Source of the DNA: Phytophthora hibernalis
Taxonomy: Eukaryota > Oomycota > Peronosporomycetes > Peronosporales > Peronosporaceae
NCBI GenBank assembly: GCA_012656075.1
Contig: JAAKBF010000324.1
Span: 1,240,001-1,304,000 of the forward strand
Length of the DNA: 64,000 nt
Reading direction: 5' to 3'
In this document: in pieces, positions 55,501-64,000 of the stretch
Position numbering within the stretch: the stretch's first letter is position 1
How the letters are laid out: every line of letters starts with the position of its first letter
The notes under the pieces: generated by a model
Told to the model about the DNA's origin: nothing
What the model saw: only the letters and a program-made list of their open reading frames with translations
The model's database searches: none
Translations under genes and position numbers: made by a program

Positions 55501-56873
55501 TTACGATTGAGTTTCGATGTTTAATGCGCAAAGTGCAACGTACGTAAACGCTATATTCGGGATTGAATTGGAGTGAAATACGACAAATATGCAAGTGAAC
55601 CCTTGAACGTTATGAACAGTCATTGCATAAGCTAATCGAAGTGGAATCCCTCTTCTCACCACGCGTAGGTCACTCGATTGCTTTCCCCATGATATTTCAT
55701 TAGGTGCTATGGGTACGATATTCGGCATTTCTTCTAGTAGAGAGGGTCCTATATACGCATCGGTTATCCGCACAAGAACAATAGGCAGGTCACTACCAGA
55801 AACAATCATGAAGTCGTAGACTATAGCATTGGTACCATTGCACAACCCAGCAGATTGGGCCATGCTGTAAGTAAGCGTAACAGGGGCCCCTATGCACAAC
55901 TGCAGTTTATTAACAACGACTCGATCATGGTCCGCATTAGGTATCTTTGCATCCTTCACGAGAGCTTGTACAGTCCTACATGTATTTCTCTCTTGGTCGT
56001 CAACCGCTTTTGCTGAACGAAGTGCTGTGAGGAAATTGTCACTATCGGTTTGTTAGCTAGTGAAATATTTTTCTCGTTTGCAATCGCCACGTCCGCATTC
56101 TTATAGGCGATATGTTTCGCTCTGTTCGTCCATTCAGGCTCGCCGATGGTCTCTAAGCAGCGTGTGTTGAATAGGTTCACATCAGCTTGAGTGGGTCTCA
56201 TTTCCGCAATCGACGAAGTGCACTGAACCACTCGGGATCAAGCTTTCCCTATTTTGACTGGTTAAAGAACATACGTTCTCAATACTCGTCCAGATTTCTC
56301 TTCCGCGTCGTTGGACTTCGTTTGATATCTTTCCTCATGGGGTTGACAGTGCACTTGGTACGACAGGATCTAATTGAGCTGCGTCCCCTGTAAAATAGAC
56401 GTCTCTTCCCCAAAAAGCTCGTCTGAATGACCAGACCAAATTTCTCGCATGCGTCTGTCTATCCAATACAACATACCACAGGAAATCATACTAAACTCAT
56501 CAATGATGACCAAATGAACATCTTTGAACTGTTGCTGCATTCTTTTTAGCTTTGTTGGTCCCGATTTTGACTCTAGGATTGATTTATAGGGAACGGAAAA
56601 GGCTGATTTAGAAAAGGATGCGAACCCTAATGCAGAGCAGAGTGTCAGACCCTTGATATTGATCGCCGCAGTACCTTGGCGAGCTAGTAGTAGCACACGT
56701 TTAGACGAACGACGTGTTGCGCGGTGCTCTCCAAACACGTTGTGTACATCCTTAACTAAATGTCGTATTAGCCAGCTTTTCCCGGATCCGCCTTCACCAT
56801 TGATGATCATCTGAAGGGGCTTACAGGGTGTATGATCTAGACAAGATGTAAAACGTCTTCTTGATTGCTCCAT
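55501..56873 (-). pseudogene. Helitron helicase (Pif1 type)
   Basis: Minus strand. 56370-56873: MIINGEGGSGKSWLIRHLVK is the Walker A, VLLLARQGTAAINIKGLTLC follows, and VHLVIIDEFSMISC is the Walker B. 55956-56231: an internal part with RPTQADVNLFNTRCLE. 55501-55959: LCIGAPVTLTYSMAQSAGLC and IPLRLAYAMTVHNVQGFTC, the C-terminal helicase motifs. Two frame breaks separate these. Bases 56874-57438 hold linker with no clear domain. Confidence 0.88.
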
Positions 56874-57438
56874 TCAGAGCGCAAACGGAATCCACTGGGA
56901 CTCTGCCATTGCTTCCTGAAGAGATTCACTATATTTATCAATAGGGTGGTTGTAATGCGAGCGACTTCGTTCGTTTTGACGAAATGCGTCTCCCAGCGTG
57001 TGCAGCTCTTTTCGCCCTTTCAACCAAGGCTTTAAATACACTTAATAAAATCGCGAGCTTTAGAAACAGTCTCAACTGAATAATTATGCCTGGATTTTCA
57101 CTGATTTCGGTGACGGGGTCACTATTTGCGTTGTCTGCAGTTGGTGAAATTTCTGGAGTTTCCTCGCTGCCGTTTCTAATGAATACATACTCGGAAGGTG
57201 GAAAGGATGCAATATTTCATGCTTGATGAGAGGATTTCAGCAGATCTAGCTGATGTTGGCGGACTAGTTTTGCATTTGACTCCTGTTGTAGCTCTTCGTT
57301 TTGCTGTGAGTCTTGAACTGCCACAAATCGAGCGATACAGTCTTCATCAGATGCTGGCAAGGCACCAAGGTTTCGCCAAGGAACATAAAGGAACACTTCT
57401 GAAAAACAAAAGCACGGATTAGCAGCGTCCGGTCGCAT

Positions 57439-60071
57439 TCATGGCGATTTTTGAATGACCACTGCATTTTGCCGACGTTTGATCCACCCTTCCCCATCAA
57501 TGCGTTTCCGGATACCAGATCCGTCACTGTCGGTTTTAATTGAATCAATCTGTTCGTACTCTTCTGCAAATGTTGCTAGCGTCATATTCTGAAAGAGTGT
57601 GTTAGCTGGTCGATTCAAATACGCTCGCTCAATCGGATCGATACGAATATCAGTTTCATTAGATTCGTCTGCAAGAGTGACGAGGCCTTCTACATTCCGT
57701 GGCTCCACACGGTACAAGCGACGATCATGCCGCAAAACTTTCATCTTGAGAATGGATCGAGACTTGCGATGCATTGGCAACGTTCGTAGCAATATGTAGA
57801 TCGCTTCAGGTGTCCCAACTTCTCGAACTGATAGGGTCGCATTTGCTACACGCTTTAAGACGGAGTGGTAGGCGAGGTTAGAGTCACATCGATTAATGGC
57901 TTGGGCAATTACACGTCGGAACCGAAGCGTATCGGGTTCGGCCTTACTAATATATGCCCCTGCGTATTCGGCAGCCCCATACGAATTTCCTATCAGTTAT
58001 AAGTCCATGTTAGCTCTCCAGCATGACAGCAAGTGCGGCGAGTAGTTGTTTATGGTCGAAACTTCTCGTTTCAGCTGAACTTTAAAGGATGGGGTCCCGT
58101 CAGAAGCAATGCTAGTCTCAATTTCTGTCTTATCCCGGAGATTCTTGGGAAATCCGAAACGGCATTCAGCACTTTTCTTTCTGCAGGAGAGTTTGCATAG
58201 CATTCATGCTGTTGAACGCGCTGTACGAGTCTCGACAAATCGCAATCCCATTTTTTCGTTCCTACAGCAGGAGGTCGCAACGCTAATATATCAACATCTC
58301 CAGCCCGATATGTGGCACAAGCAGAGCACAAACATGAATCCAATTCTGATAGTGTCTTCGACAGGACTGAAATATGATTATCTACAAATGCAGCAAGCTC
58401 AGCTCGCCCTTCCTCGGTTTGCGACAGATTTAAAACGTCAGGTGCATCTTTAATCCAGAGCAGACAATGGATGTGTGGGGAGCCACGCTGTTGAAACTCG
58501 ACCCGCCAGAAGAAGTCGACGATTTCGCCCAGTGGTCTAGCGTTTCCACAGAGAACAGTGGAAAAAGGCTTGAAACCTCCTATTGAAATGCCTTGCACTT
58601 ATATCCGGATTTTCGTTCAGGTACTTCCTCCTTTCACTAAACGTCAGTCGCCTACATTGCTCTAGCGTAAGAGAGGGATCGCATGCTCGAGCAAAATCTG
58701 GCCATTTAGTATCTGCTGCGCTTAATGTTAAGAAAATGGTAGGCCATCTTTTCGGTAGGACCCGATTCCCGATCATAGCCATTAAATCGTCTCGTGCATT
58801 AGACCAATAGAGCCCGCTACCCCGTACGACGCGAAAAATGATTTTAACGAATCTAACACTTGCATTGCAGCACTCAGCTCCTCCTTTTCATCTTTAGATT
58901 GTGCCCGTTCAGCTACCTCATTGTTTCCTTGTCCACACACAGCAGTACTCATTGTCACAGTGCGATTTTCAGTCGCACTAACGCGTCGAACTAGAACATC
59001 CATTTGTCTGCGCTGGATCAAATTCATGCAAAAACTTAAAGTTTCCGTGAATGATGTATCGCCTGTCACGCCATTTCATCAGATGGGCACAGAACTCGGC
59101 TAGACTGTATTCATGCATTCTGATTTCATGGTCATCTACAGCATGATATCCCCACAACCATCCGGAAATAGTGTCGGAAAGCAAGACTGCATTAGCTGCT
59201 TTGTATTATATTCATTTATTGGATCTTGTTGACATCGCAGTTCTCCTATTGGTATTTGGGTGTCTTCTGTATTGACTCCTACAGCATTCATAATACGCTC
59301 TAACTCCCTCTCCTTGCCGTTTGTATTGCCCTCTAGCTCAAATGACTGTTAGATTTTCAAGTACGTCTTCTCGGGATACATCGTGTGGGGATGCTGTCAA
59401 TCCGCTAGTAGATTCGGTTAAGGCGCGCGATATTTCAGGGAAGCTTGAGTCGACAGCCTCATCTAAATTGCAAATACCGTCGCGGTCTGTGTTGCAAGTG
59501 AGTGTACACTCCGATTCGTCAACGGAAGGTACACTTTGGGACTCTGAGCACGACATCATCCCTTGGCTCTCATTCGAAGGACTATTCTCGCTCTCGCTGT
59601 TTACTTGATTCGTGTTTCTTCGCAGCAGCTCAATCTCCTCATCCGTCACAGAAATTGTTCGTATTTCGGGAAATGCCCAAATCATCCACTGCCTGGAGAT
59701 TTTCCTCCGAAATTACGATATCTTTGTACAGCGGGTTGTTGGCAATTAGCCAAACTAATGCACGTCGAATCAAATCTGGCCTCACTCTAAAGTAACTCGT
59801 GGGATTTTTTTGATGCTAGGAACACGACACCACACGTTCTCAATGACCGAGGAAGCTCCCGCACTGTTTCAGCGGGATCGTTCCAATAGTTAATGGCGTT
59901 TTCTCGTGTGAACTCTTGTCCATCTCTATACAGATTCACACATGTAGTGAAATAGATACCCAGACCGATTAAACGTGTCTCCATTCGATTCAAAACGGCT
60001 AGGTCATTTGGCACTTCCTTTATCCGAAACCCACTGGATCGGCAGAACTTAGGAGTTTTCCGTGCCAACAA
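57439..60071 (-). pseudogene. Helitron Rep (HUH nuclease) region
   Basis: Minus strand. 58537-58782: KRWPTIFLTLSAADTKWPDF, the conserved start of the Rep domain. 58071-58598: DFFWRVEFQQRGSPHIHCLL, with the HIH of the HUH metal site. 57800-57990: GAYISKAEPDTLRFRRVIAQ, where the nucleophile Tyr is expected in the YISK segment. 57439-57792 continues with RSILKMKVLRHDRRLYRVEP. 59787-60071 and 58782-59069 are the parts before Rep (ETRLIGLGIYFTTCVNLYRD). The active-site pieces are recognisable but split over several frames. Confidence 0.85.
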
Positions 60072-60364
60072 AGATCAATTGCATCGATCACATAGCCATA
60101 TCGATTTAGCCCCATCGTCACATACACCAAGGCCTTCGGGTATAATTTCGACTTCACCACGATGGTTTCGAAGTGGAGCAAAGAAATTTGATTTCGAATC
60201 GTATAATTTACGTATGACATTGACTGAGTTTGCTAGTTCCCCGCAGCTCCCACACACCCGAAACAGTGGTGCATCGATGGTTTTGAAAATGCTACACGAA
60301 ATACAAATCGATAAGAAGTATTCCTCGGGGCGGTCTGCGTTGTAAGACAATCTACATACATTCC

Positions 60365-61094
60365 TTGTCGGCGTTTAGGTTGTCATTATCCTCGGAGCTC
60401 ACAGGAATATTGTGCTTCTTCCGACGCTTGCTCCGGGGAGGGCTTGCGTGTCGGCATTGCCCCTTTTGGTTTCTTCCCTGCGCGCCAACCTTGCCCTCGT
60501 CTGTTCTGCTTCGATGGCATCAATCGGATATGCTGGTGCTGATGGCGCTTGCCGCACCTGGTGCACGGTTTGGCGCCACTTGCTTCAATGTTCGTTTAGC
60601 TGTTTTGGCAGCCTTCGCAGCCTTAGCCGAGCGTGGCAGCCTTTTGCCTTCGCCATGCGGGCCGCAGATAGTGATGTGACTCTCGCGAATCCACTCAGCA
60701 CATTCGCTGGCGCATCCTACAAATTTTCTGTGACAGTGTTGAAGTTTATTAGCTTCTGTAGATAGAGTAGTCCCAACAAGGATCGCACCAGGTCCAAACA
60801 ACTTAGCGAGCTGGAGGCACCTGAGGTGGCAGGATGCAATTTGATTGCGCTGTTGAAGCCAGTCGACTTTCTCTTTGTAGCGCTTTCACAAAATGATCAT
60901 CTGTAATGGCTGCCAGGATTGTTAAGAAAATGCTGCGGGCAGTTCGCGAGTATCCCAAATCATGGGTCCGCTGTTTTTGCGGTGAATATATGGATTACCA
61001 GCCATTTCCAGCTTCCAAATGCGTGCACACCTGTACAAAACTATTAGAGACACAAGGGGTTTCACCTCCGATTAATGCTAAGCTAGCTAGCTGA
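60365..61094. other. Region upstream of the Helitron Rep gene
   Basis: A 93-codon minus-strand frame (60520-60801) contains CASECAEWIRESHITICGPH and a basic Ala-rich tail; it could be a Helitron accessory part or a former N-terminus. A 62-codon plus frame (60906-61094) with CFCGEYMDYQPF shows no recognised domain. Neither is supported enough to call a gene. Confidence 0.35.
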
Positions 61095-61242
61095 TGCAAA
61101 CTACAGCTTAGTGGACTGAAAAAGTAATATCACTTCAACTTTGATATGCATGGTTTATCCAGTGCTAGATAACATGGACACACCGTCGTGGACCATCCAC
61201 TCCAGCACCAATATTTGCTGTTGTCTTCTGCGGTTGCATGAA

Positions 61243-61645
61243 TCACATGAATCCTCTGCAGTTTGGCGCCGCGCAAAGGCATCTTTTCCTTCGCTACACA
61301 GTAAATGAGTCAAATAGAGTTGTTGGCGTAAGAAAAGCTGACTCACCTCGGGCTGCACGAATTCATTTCCATAGTTGATGGTAATCTCATCTCCCTGGAA
61401 ATGTCCTGGTTGGCGAAAATGCCGCAGCATGTTTCTCCAACAACCTCCCAACGCTCGATGATACAGTTAAGACAGCAGCTATGGTTGGCGAAGCGTGCTA
61501 AAACACCAATACGGCGTTCATCAATTACCTCGCAAGTGGTTATCGCCATCCCATATGTAACGGGGCCACGCTGGCCGACACCGTTTGCCGTGCAAAAGAA
61601 CTTATGAAAGGGGAGACCCAATGTTCTTCCGTGTGATCCACACAA
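61243..61645 (-). pseudogene. C-terminal part of a SET-domain methyltransferase
   Basis: Minus strand. The larger exon (61347-61645) carries YGMAITTCEVIDERRIGVLA, RFANHSCCLNC (the SET motif RFxNHSCxPN), GETCCGIFANQDIS and, one frame on, GDEITINYGNEF. A one-base deletion near 61390 breaks it. The exon ends at a GTGAGT donor. A 53-bp intron (61294-61346, ending TGTGTAG) joins to RRKRCLCAAPNCRGFM and a stop at 61243, which is a post-SET CXCX4C zinc motif. The enzyme would methylate histone lysine. The N-terminal half of the SET domain is missing upstream, so this is a gene remnant. Confidence 0.75.
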
Positions 61646-61990
61646 GTCCGCCTAAGTATGAGTACATGGCCCACATAAGTTGGTGTGTGACACCCGGCTC
61701 CCGGCTAAGTACGATTGTGTATTTTAGACTGGATACGAATCGGACTTAAGGTAGACGGTTGATGGAGAGCCATCCATTTGGAGTACAGAAGTTTAGTATG
61801 CAGATAGTTAACAGTTGTTAGAACCTTACAAGTGAGATTAATACAGTCAGTTTAACTTTAACCCGGAAGTTCGCAAGTCGTTTGGTACTCGGTACCCGGA
61901 AATGACTGGAAGGCCAGCTTACAACAGAGACGCCAGGCGTCTGATGTGGTTACGCGTTAACGCTTCCTCTAAGGCAAAGGTGCGTGGGAC
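61646..61990 (+). repeat. Probable LTR of element E
   Basis: Starts about TGTGACACCC at 61686 and runs to the primer site. It holds a hairpin AGACGCCAGGCGTCT (about 61928-61942). The 3' end (GCGTGGGAC) lacks the usual CA, so it is degenerate or the boundary is off by a few bases. Confidence 0.55.
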
Positions 61991-62008
61991 TGGTAGCACT
62001 TGTAGTCA
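61991..62008 (+). other. Primer-binding site of element E
   Basis: TGGTAGCACTTGTAGTCAAT, one base different from the element D site at 28019. It starts with TGG, as for a tRNA CCA end; isotype not identified. Confidence 0.65.
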
Positions 62009-62089
62009 ATCTCGCGACCGGCGCGGTTTTCTACAATCAAGATCTCTTTGAGTATGGAAGACTCAGGGAACAGGCTGCCGTCCCGGCAG

Positions 62090-63109
62090 ACTTTCCTCAT
62101 CTCACGGACTCCCACTGGGCAACTCTTGAGAAGATGGTCAGCCTCCTGGGCGAAGCAGCATTCGCTGGATTCCCAACCTACCTGCGGAGCATCAAAGGGC
62201 GCGCGTGGAACGCTTCGATAAGTACGAGTCATCGCTGATTGCTCACGTGAGCGCCACCGCGCAGGAGGCTGCTTGCACGACCATGCGAGCTGAGATGCAG
62301 AGTGCGACGCAGTCGGACTCCTCGGGTTCTGCTCCGTTCGCCTCGCGACAAGGAGCTACGAAGCCCGTCAAGATGTCGGTTCCGACGTTTGACGGCAAAG
62401 AGTCCGACAGCCTTGTCTTCTGGATTCGCGAGATCGAGATAGCGCTCAGCGCTGGACAGAACTACGAGTCAAGGGCTCAGGTCGCTTTCGCGCTGTCTAA
62501 CCTGGGAGGTCGGGCTCACGCTTGGGCGATGGCTCGAGAGACTTCGTCTCCGGGGTATTTTACCTCGTGGGCGTTCATGGAACAAGAGCTGCGCACGACG
62601 TTCCTTCTGGCCAATGTGGCCTACCGTTATCGGTCGCTATTCTTGCGGTGCAAGCAAGGGAAGCGCACGCTCCAAGACTACGTCATGGAACTGCAGAACC
62701 TCGAGGCCGCCATGGCTGGCGCTCCCCGTCTGAGGACGTCAAGGTGACGGTCTTTATGGACGGTGTCCGCCCGGGCGAGGTTCGCACTGAACTCTTCCGC
62801 CGTCAGCCGAAGACGTTCAACGAGGCAGTACACATCGCCATGTTGGAAGACCATTGTGTGCGCTCGGCGCAGGGCTATGCGGGTCGCACGGAGGCTACGG
62901 TAGGTCCCACTCCCATGGAGATCTCGTCTGCCGAGTCGGCTGGTCCCCAGCGGACCCAACGTGCGAGTTGTCGCTGCATTGGTTGCAATCAACTTGGTCA
63001 TTTCCGTCGGAACTGTCCGACGAACCCGTGGAAGACAGGTCGTGGCAAGGCCACTTCGTCCCTCAACATGATCGAGTCTACGGGGTCGGAAAACGGCGAC
63101 TCCCAGTAG
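62090..63109 (+). pseudogene. Gag of element E
   Basis: The first frame reads FPHLTDSHWATLEKMVSLLG (62095 on). After a shift, 62205-62747 holds FDKYESSLIAHVSATAQEA, MSVPTFDGKESDSLVFWIRE, QVAFALSNLGGRAHAWAMAR and RSLFLRCKQGKRTLQDYVME. After another shift near 62740 it continues VTVFMDGVRPGEVRTELFRR and a zinc knuckle CIGCNQLGHFRRNCP (about 62977-63020), ending at 63109. The knuckle is intact, unlike that of element D. Confidence 0.9.
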
Positions 63110-63189
63110 GCGCGGGATGCCCTGCTGGGAGACTTCGCTCCTCTTCGAGGACGGTGGTTCCGCCACCTCCACCTCCGAAGGATCAAGTC

Positions 63190-63600
63190 CAAGGGACGAC
63201 ACTGTTGTGTCTTTCCGAGGCCGCCGCGCGGTCTAACCTCGTGGTCGTCACCGCCAGCGTTAAAGGGTATGAAGAACCGTTGACCATCCTGATCGATTCG
63301 GGTGCGTCCTACGATTTCGCGACGAAAGCCAGTGTGGCCAGGAACAGTGCATTATATGCTAGCGCTTTGGAAGCCTCTAAGCATAATACAAGTGTATCTG
63401 TTCGCCTGGCGACTGAATCCATCGTGTCTACACGCAAGGTTCCTTTATCTTTAAACGTCAAGTTTGACGACTTCAACTCGGTCGAACCGTTCATTGTCCT
63501 GGACATGGATGATCGGTACGATCTTATCCTCGGCATGCCATGGCTTGCTAAGCATGAGCCGTGGATAGGTTGGAAAAGTCGCACCATTGGTGCTAGTCAC
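63190..63600 (+). CDS. Aspartic protease segment of element E polyprotein
   Basis: Part of a 322-codon frame that opens at 62854; residues from about 63200 hold LLCLSEAAARSNLVVVTASV, LTILIDSGASYDFATKASVA (active site) and DDRYDLILGMPWLAKHEPWI. The fold looks complete. Upstream residues of that frame overlap gag in another frame and are probably not translated that way. Confidence 0.85.
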
Positions 63601-64000
63601 AAGCCCTCGTGGACAGAGCCCTGGTGGGTCATGTCCCCTCCTCTTCCCGAGACGAGTTTGTGCACGAGCATCGTGTGCCACGCGGCGAACGGCACTTCGC
63701 AGGTACTTCGGAAGTACTTGAACTGCCTTCGGCTTTGTCGACCGCGTGCCCTACCTCTTCGAGAGATCATGAGCCTTCGGTGGATGTGGGAGAATGGAAG
63801 GGGTCCCGTGTGTTGCTCATGATGACACTCATGGTACTCTCGAGAACATGAACGTCGTTCTATCCCCGGGGCAGATGACGTCCAAGGCGCCGGAGCTAAG
63901 GCTCGCGCAACCAAGAGTGGTCGAGTAGGGTCTCCCACTACGCAAAGCGTTGGAGCTGAGGCAGCCCACGCAGGACAAGTCGCTAGAGTCGGTGCTCGCG

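Larger units (their letters stand above)
55501..60350 (-). mobile_element. Helitron encoding a Rep/helicase (decayed)
   Basis: Minus strand. From the N-terminus (right) come Cys-rich zinc regions (60075-60350: CISCSIFK, CGSCGEL, LCDRC), a Rep domain and a Pif1-type helicase. Frameshifts and stops occur every few hundred bases. Helitrons move by rolling-circle transposition and often carry host gene pieces. I could not fix the TC and CTRR ends, so the limits given are those of the coding remains. Confidence 0.87.
61991..64000 (+). mobile_element. Ty3/Gypsy LTR retrotransposon E, cut by the window edge
   Basis: Primer site, gag and protease of the same family as element D, on the plus strand, continuing past the right edge. 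The coding parts are better preserved than in D, but one frameshift in gag and another after protease remain. Bases 63600-64000 are the linker toward reverse transcriptase with no single frame. Confidence 0.88.

Overview
The window reads as a repeat-rich stretch of an oomycete genome, most likely Phytophthora or a related downy mildew. The evidence is Ty3/Gypsy elements with two RNase H domains, a Crypton tyrosine recombinase, a Helitron, a MULE, genes with very short introns (53-92 bp), and two small secreted RxLR-like effector genes. About three quarters of the sequence is transposon. Element names A, B1, B2, C, D, E and X are mine, for this window only.

Layout. Positions 1-27355 are a nest of three LTR retrotransposons plus a fourth insertion. 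Element C (minus strand, 5' LTR 26391-27355) is cut inside its integrase at 19378 by element A (minus strand, 5' LTR 18391-19377, running off the left edge). A is itself cut twice. B1 (plus strand, both LTRs, 2435-11324) sits in its second RNase H domain and is flanked by a 4-bp duplication ATAG. A non-coding 1.6-kb element X (15130-16737) sits in its gag and is flanked by TGAT. At 27356-30338 lies the broken element D (plus strand), which ends where the LTR of B2 begins. B2 (minus strand, 30339-38978) is a second copy of the B1 family. Its 5' LTR is missing and an inverted LTR fragment (38979-39398) stands in its place. A decayed Crypton (39399-41185, minus) and a solo LTR of the D family (41827-42157) follow.

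The host-gene island is 42700-54450. It holds two frameshifted secreted effector-like genes (42715-43124 and 45621-46165) with a LINE remnant and an AT-rich tandem array between them. Next come 3-isopropylmalate dehydrogenase (46452-47732, minus, four exons), a TFIIS N-terminal-domain protein (48011-48439, plus) divergent from it, and an NRAMP metal transporter (48526-50297, minus). A MULE with a perfect 9-bp target duplication (50369-53086) has landed about 70 bp upstream of the NRAMP start. A possible Cys/His-containing gene of unknown role starts at 53383.

From 54680 to the right edge the sequence is mobile or decayed again: an unrecognised frameshifted gene fragment, a degenerate Helitron (55501-60350, minus), the C-terminal part of a SET-domain methyltransferase pseudogene (61243-61645, minus), and element E (plus strand, gag and protease) running off the right edge. 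Apart from leucine synthesis, metal transport and the TFIIS-domain protein, almost every coding region is broken by frameshifts or stops. Element names, nesting and junctions come from the sequence; family names come from recognised motifs and were not checked by database search.
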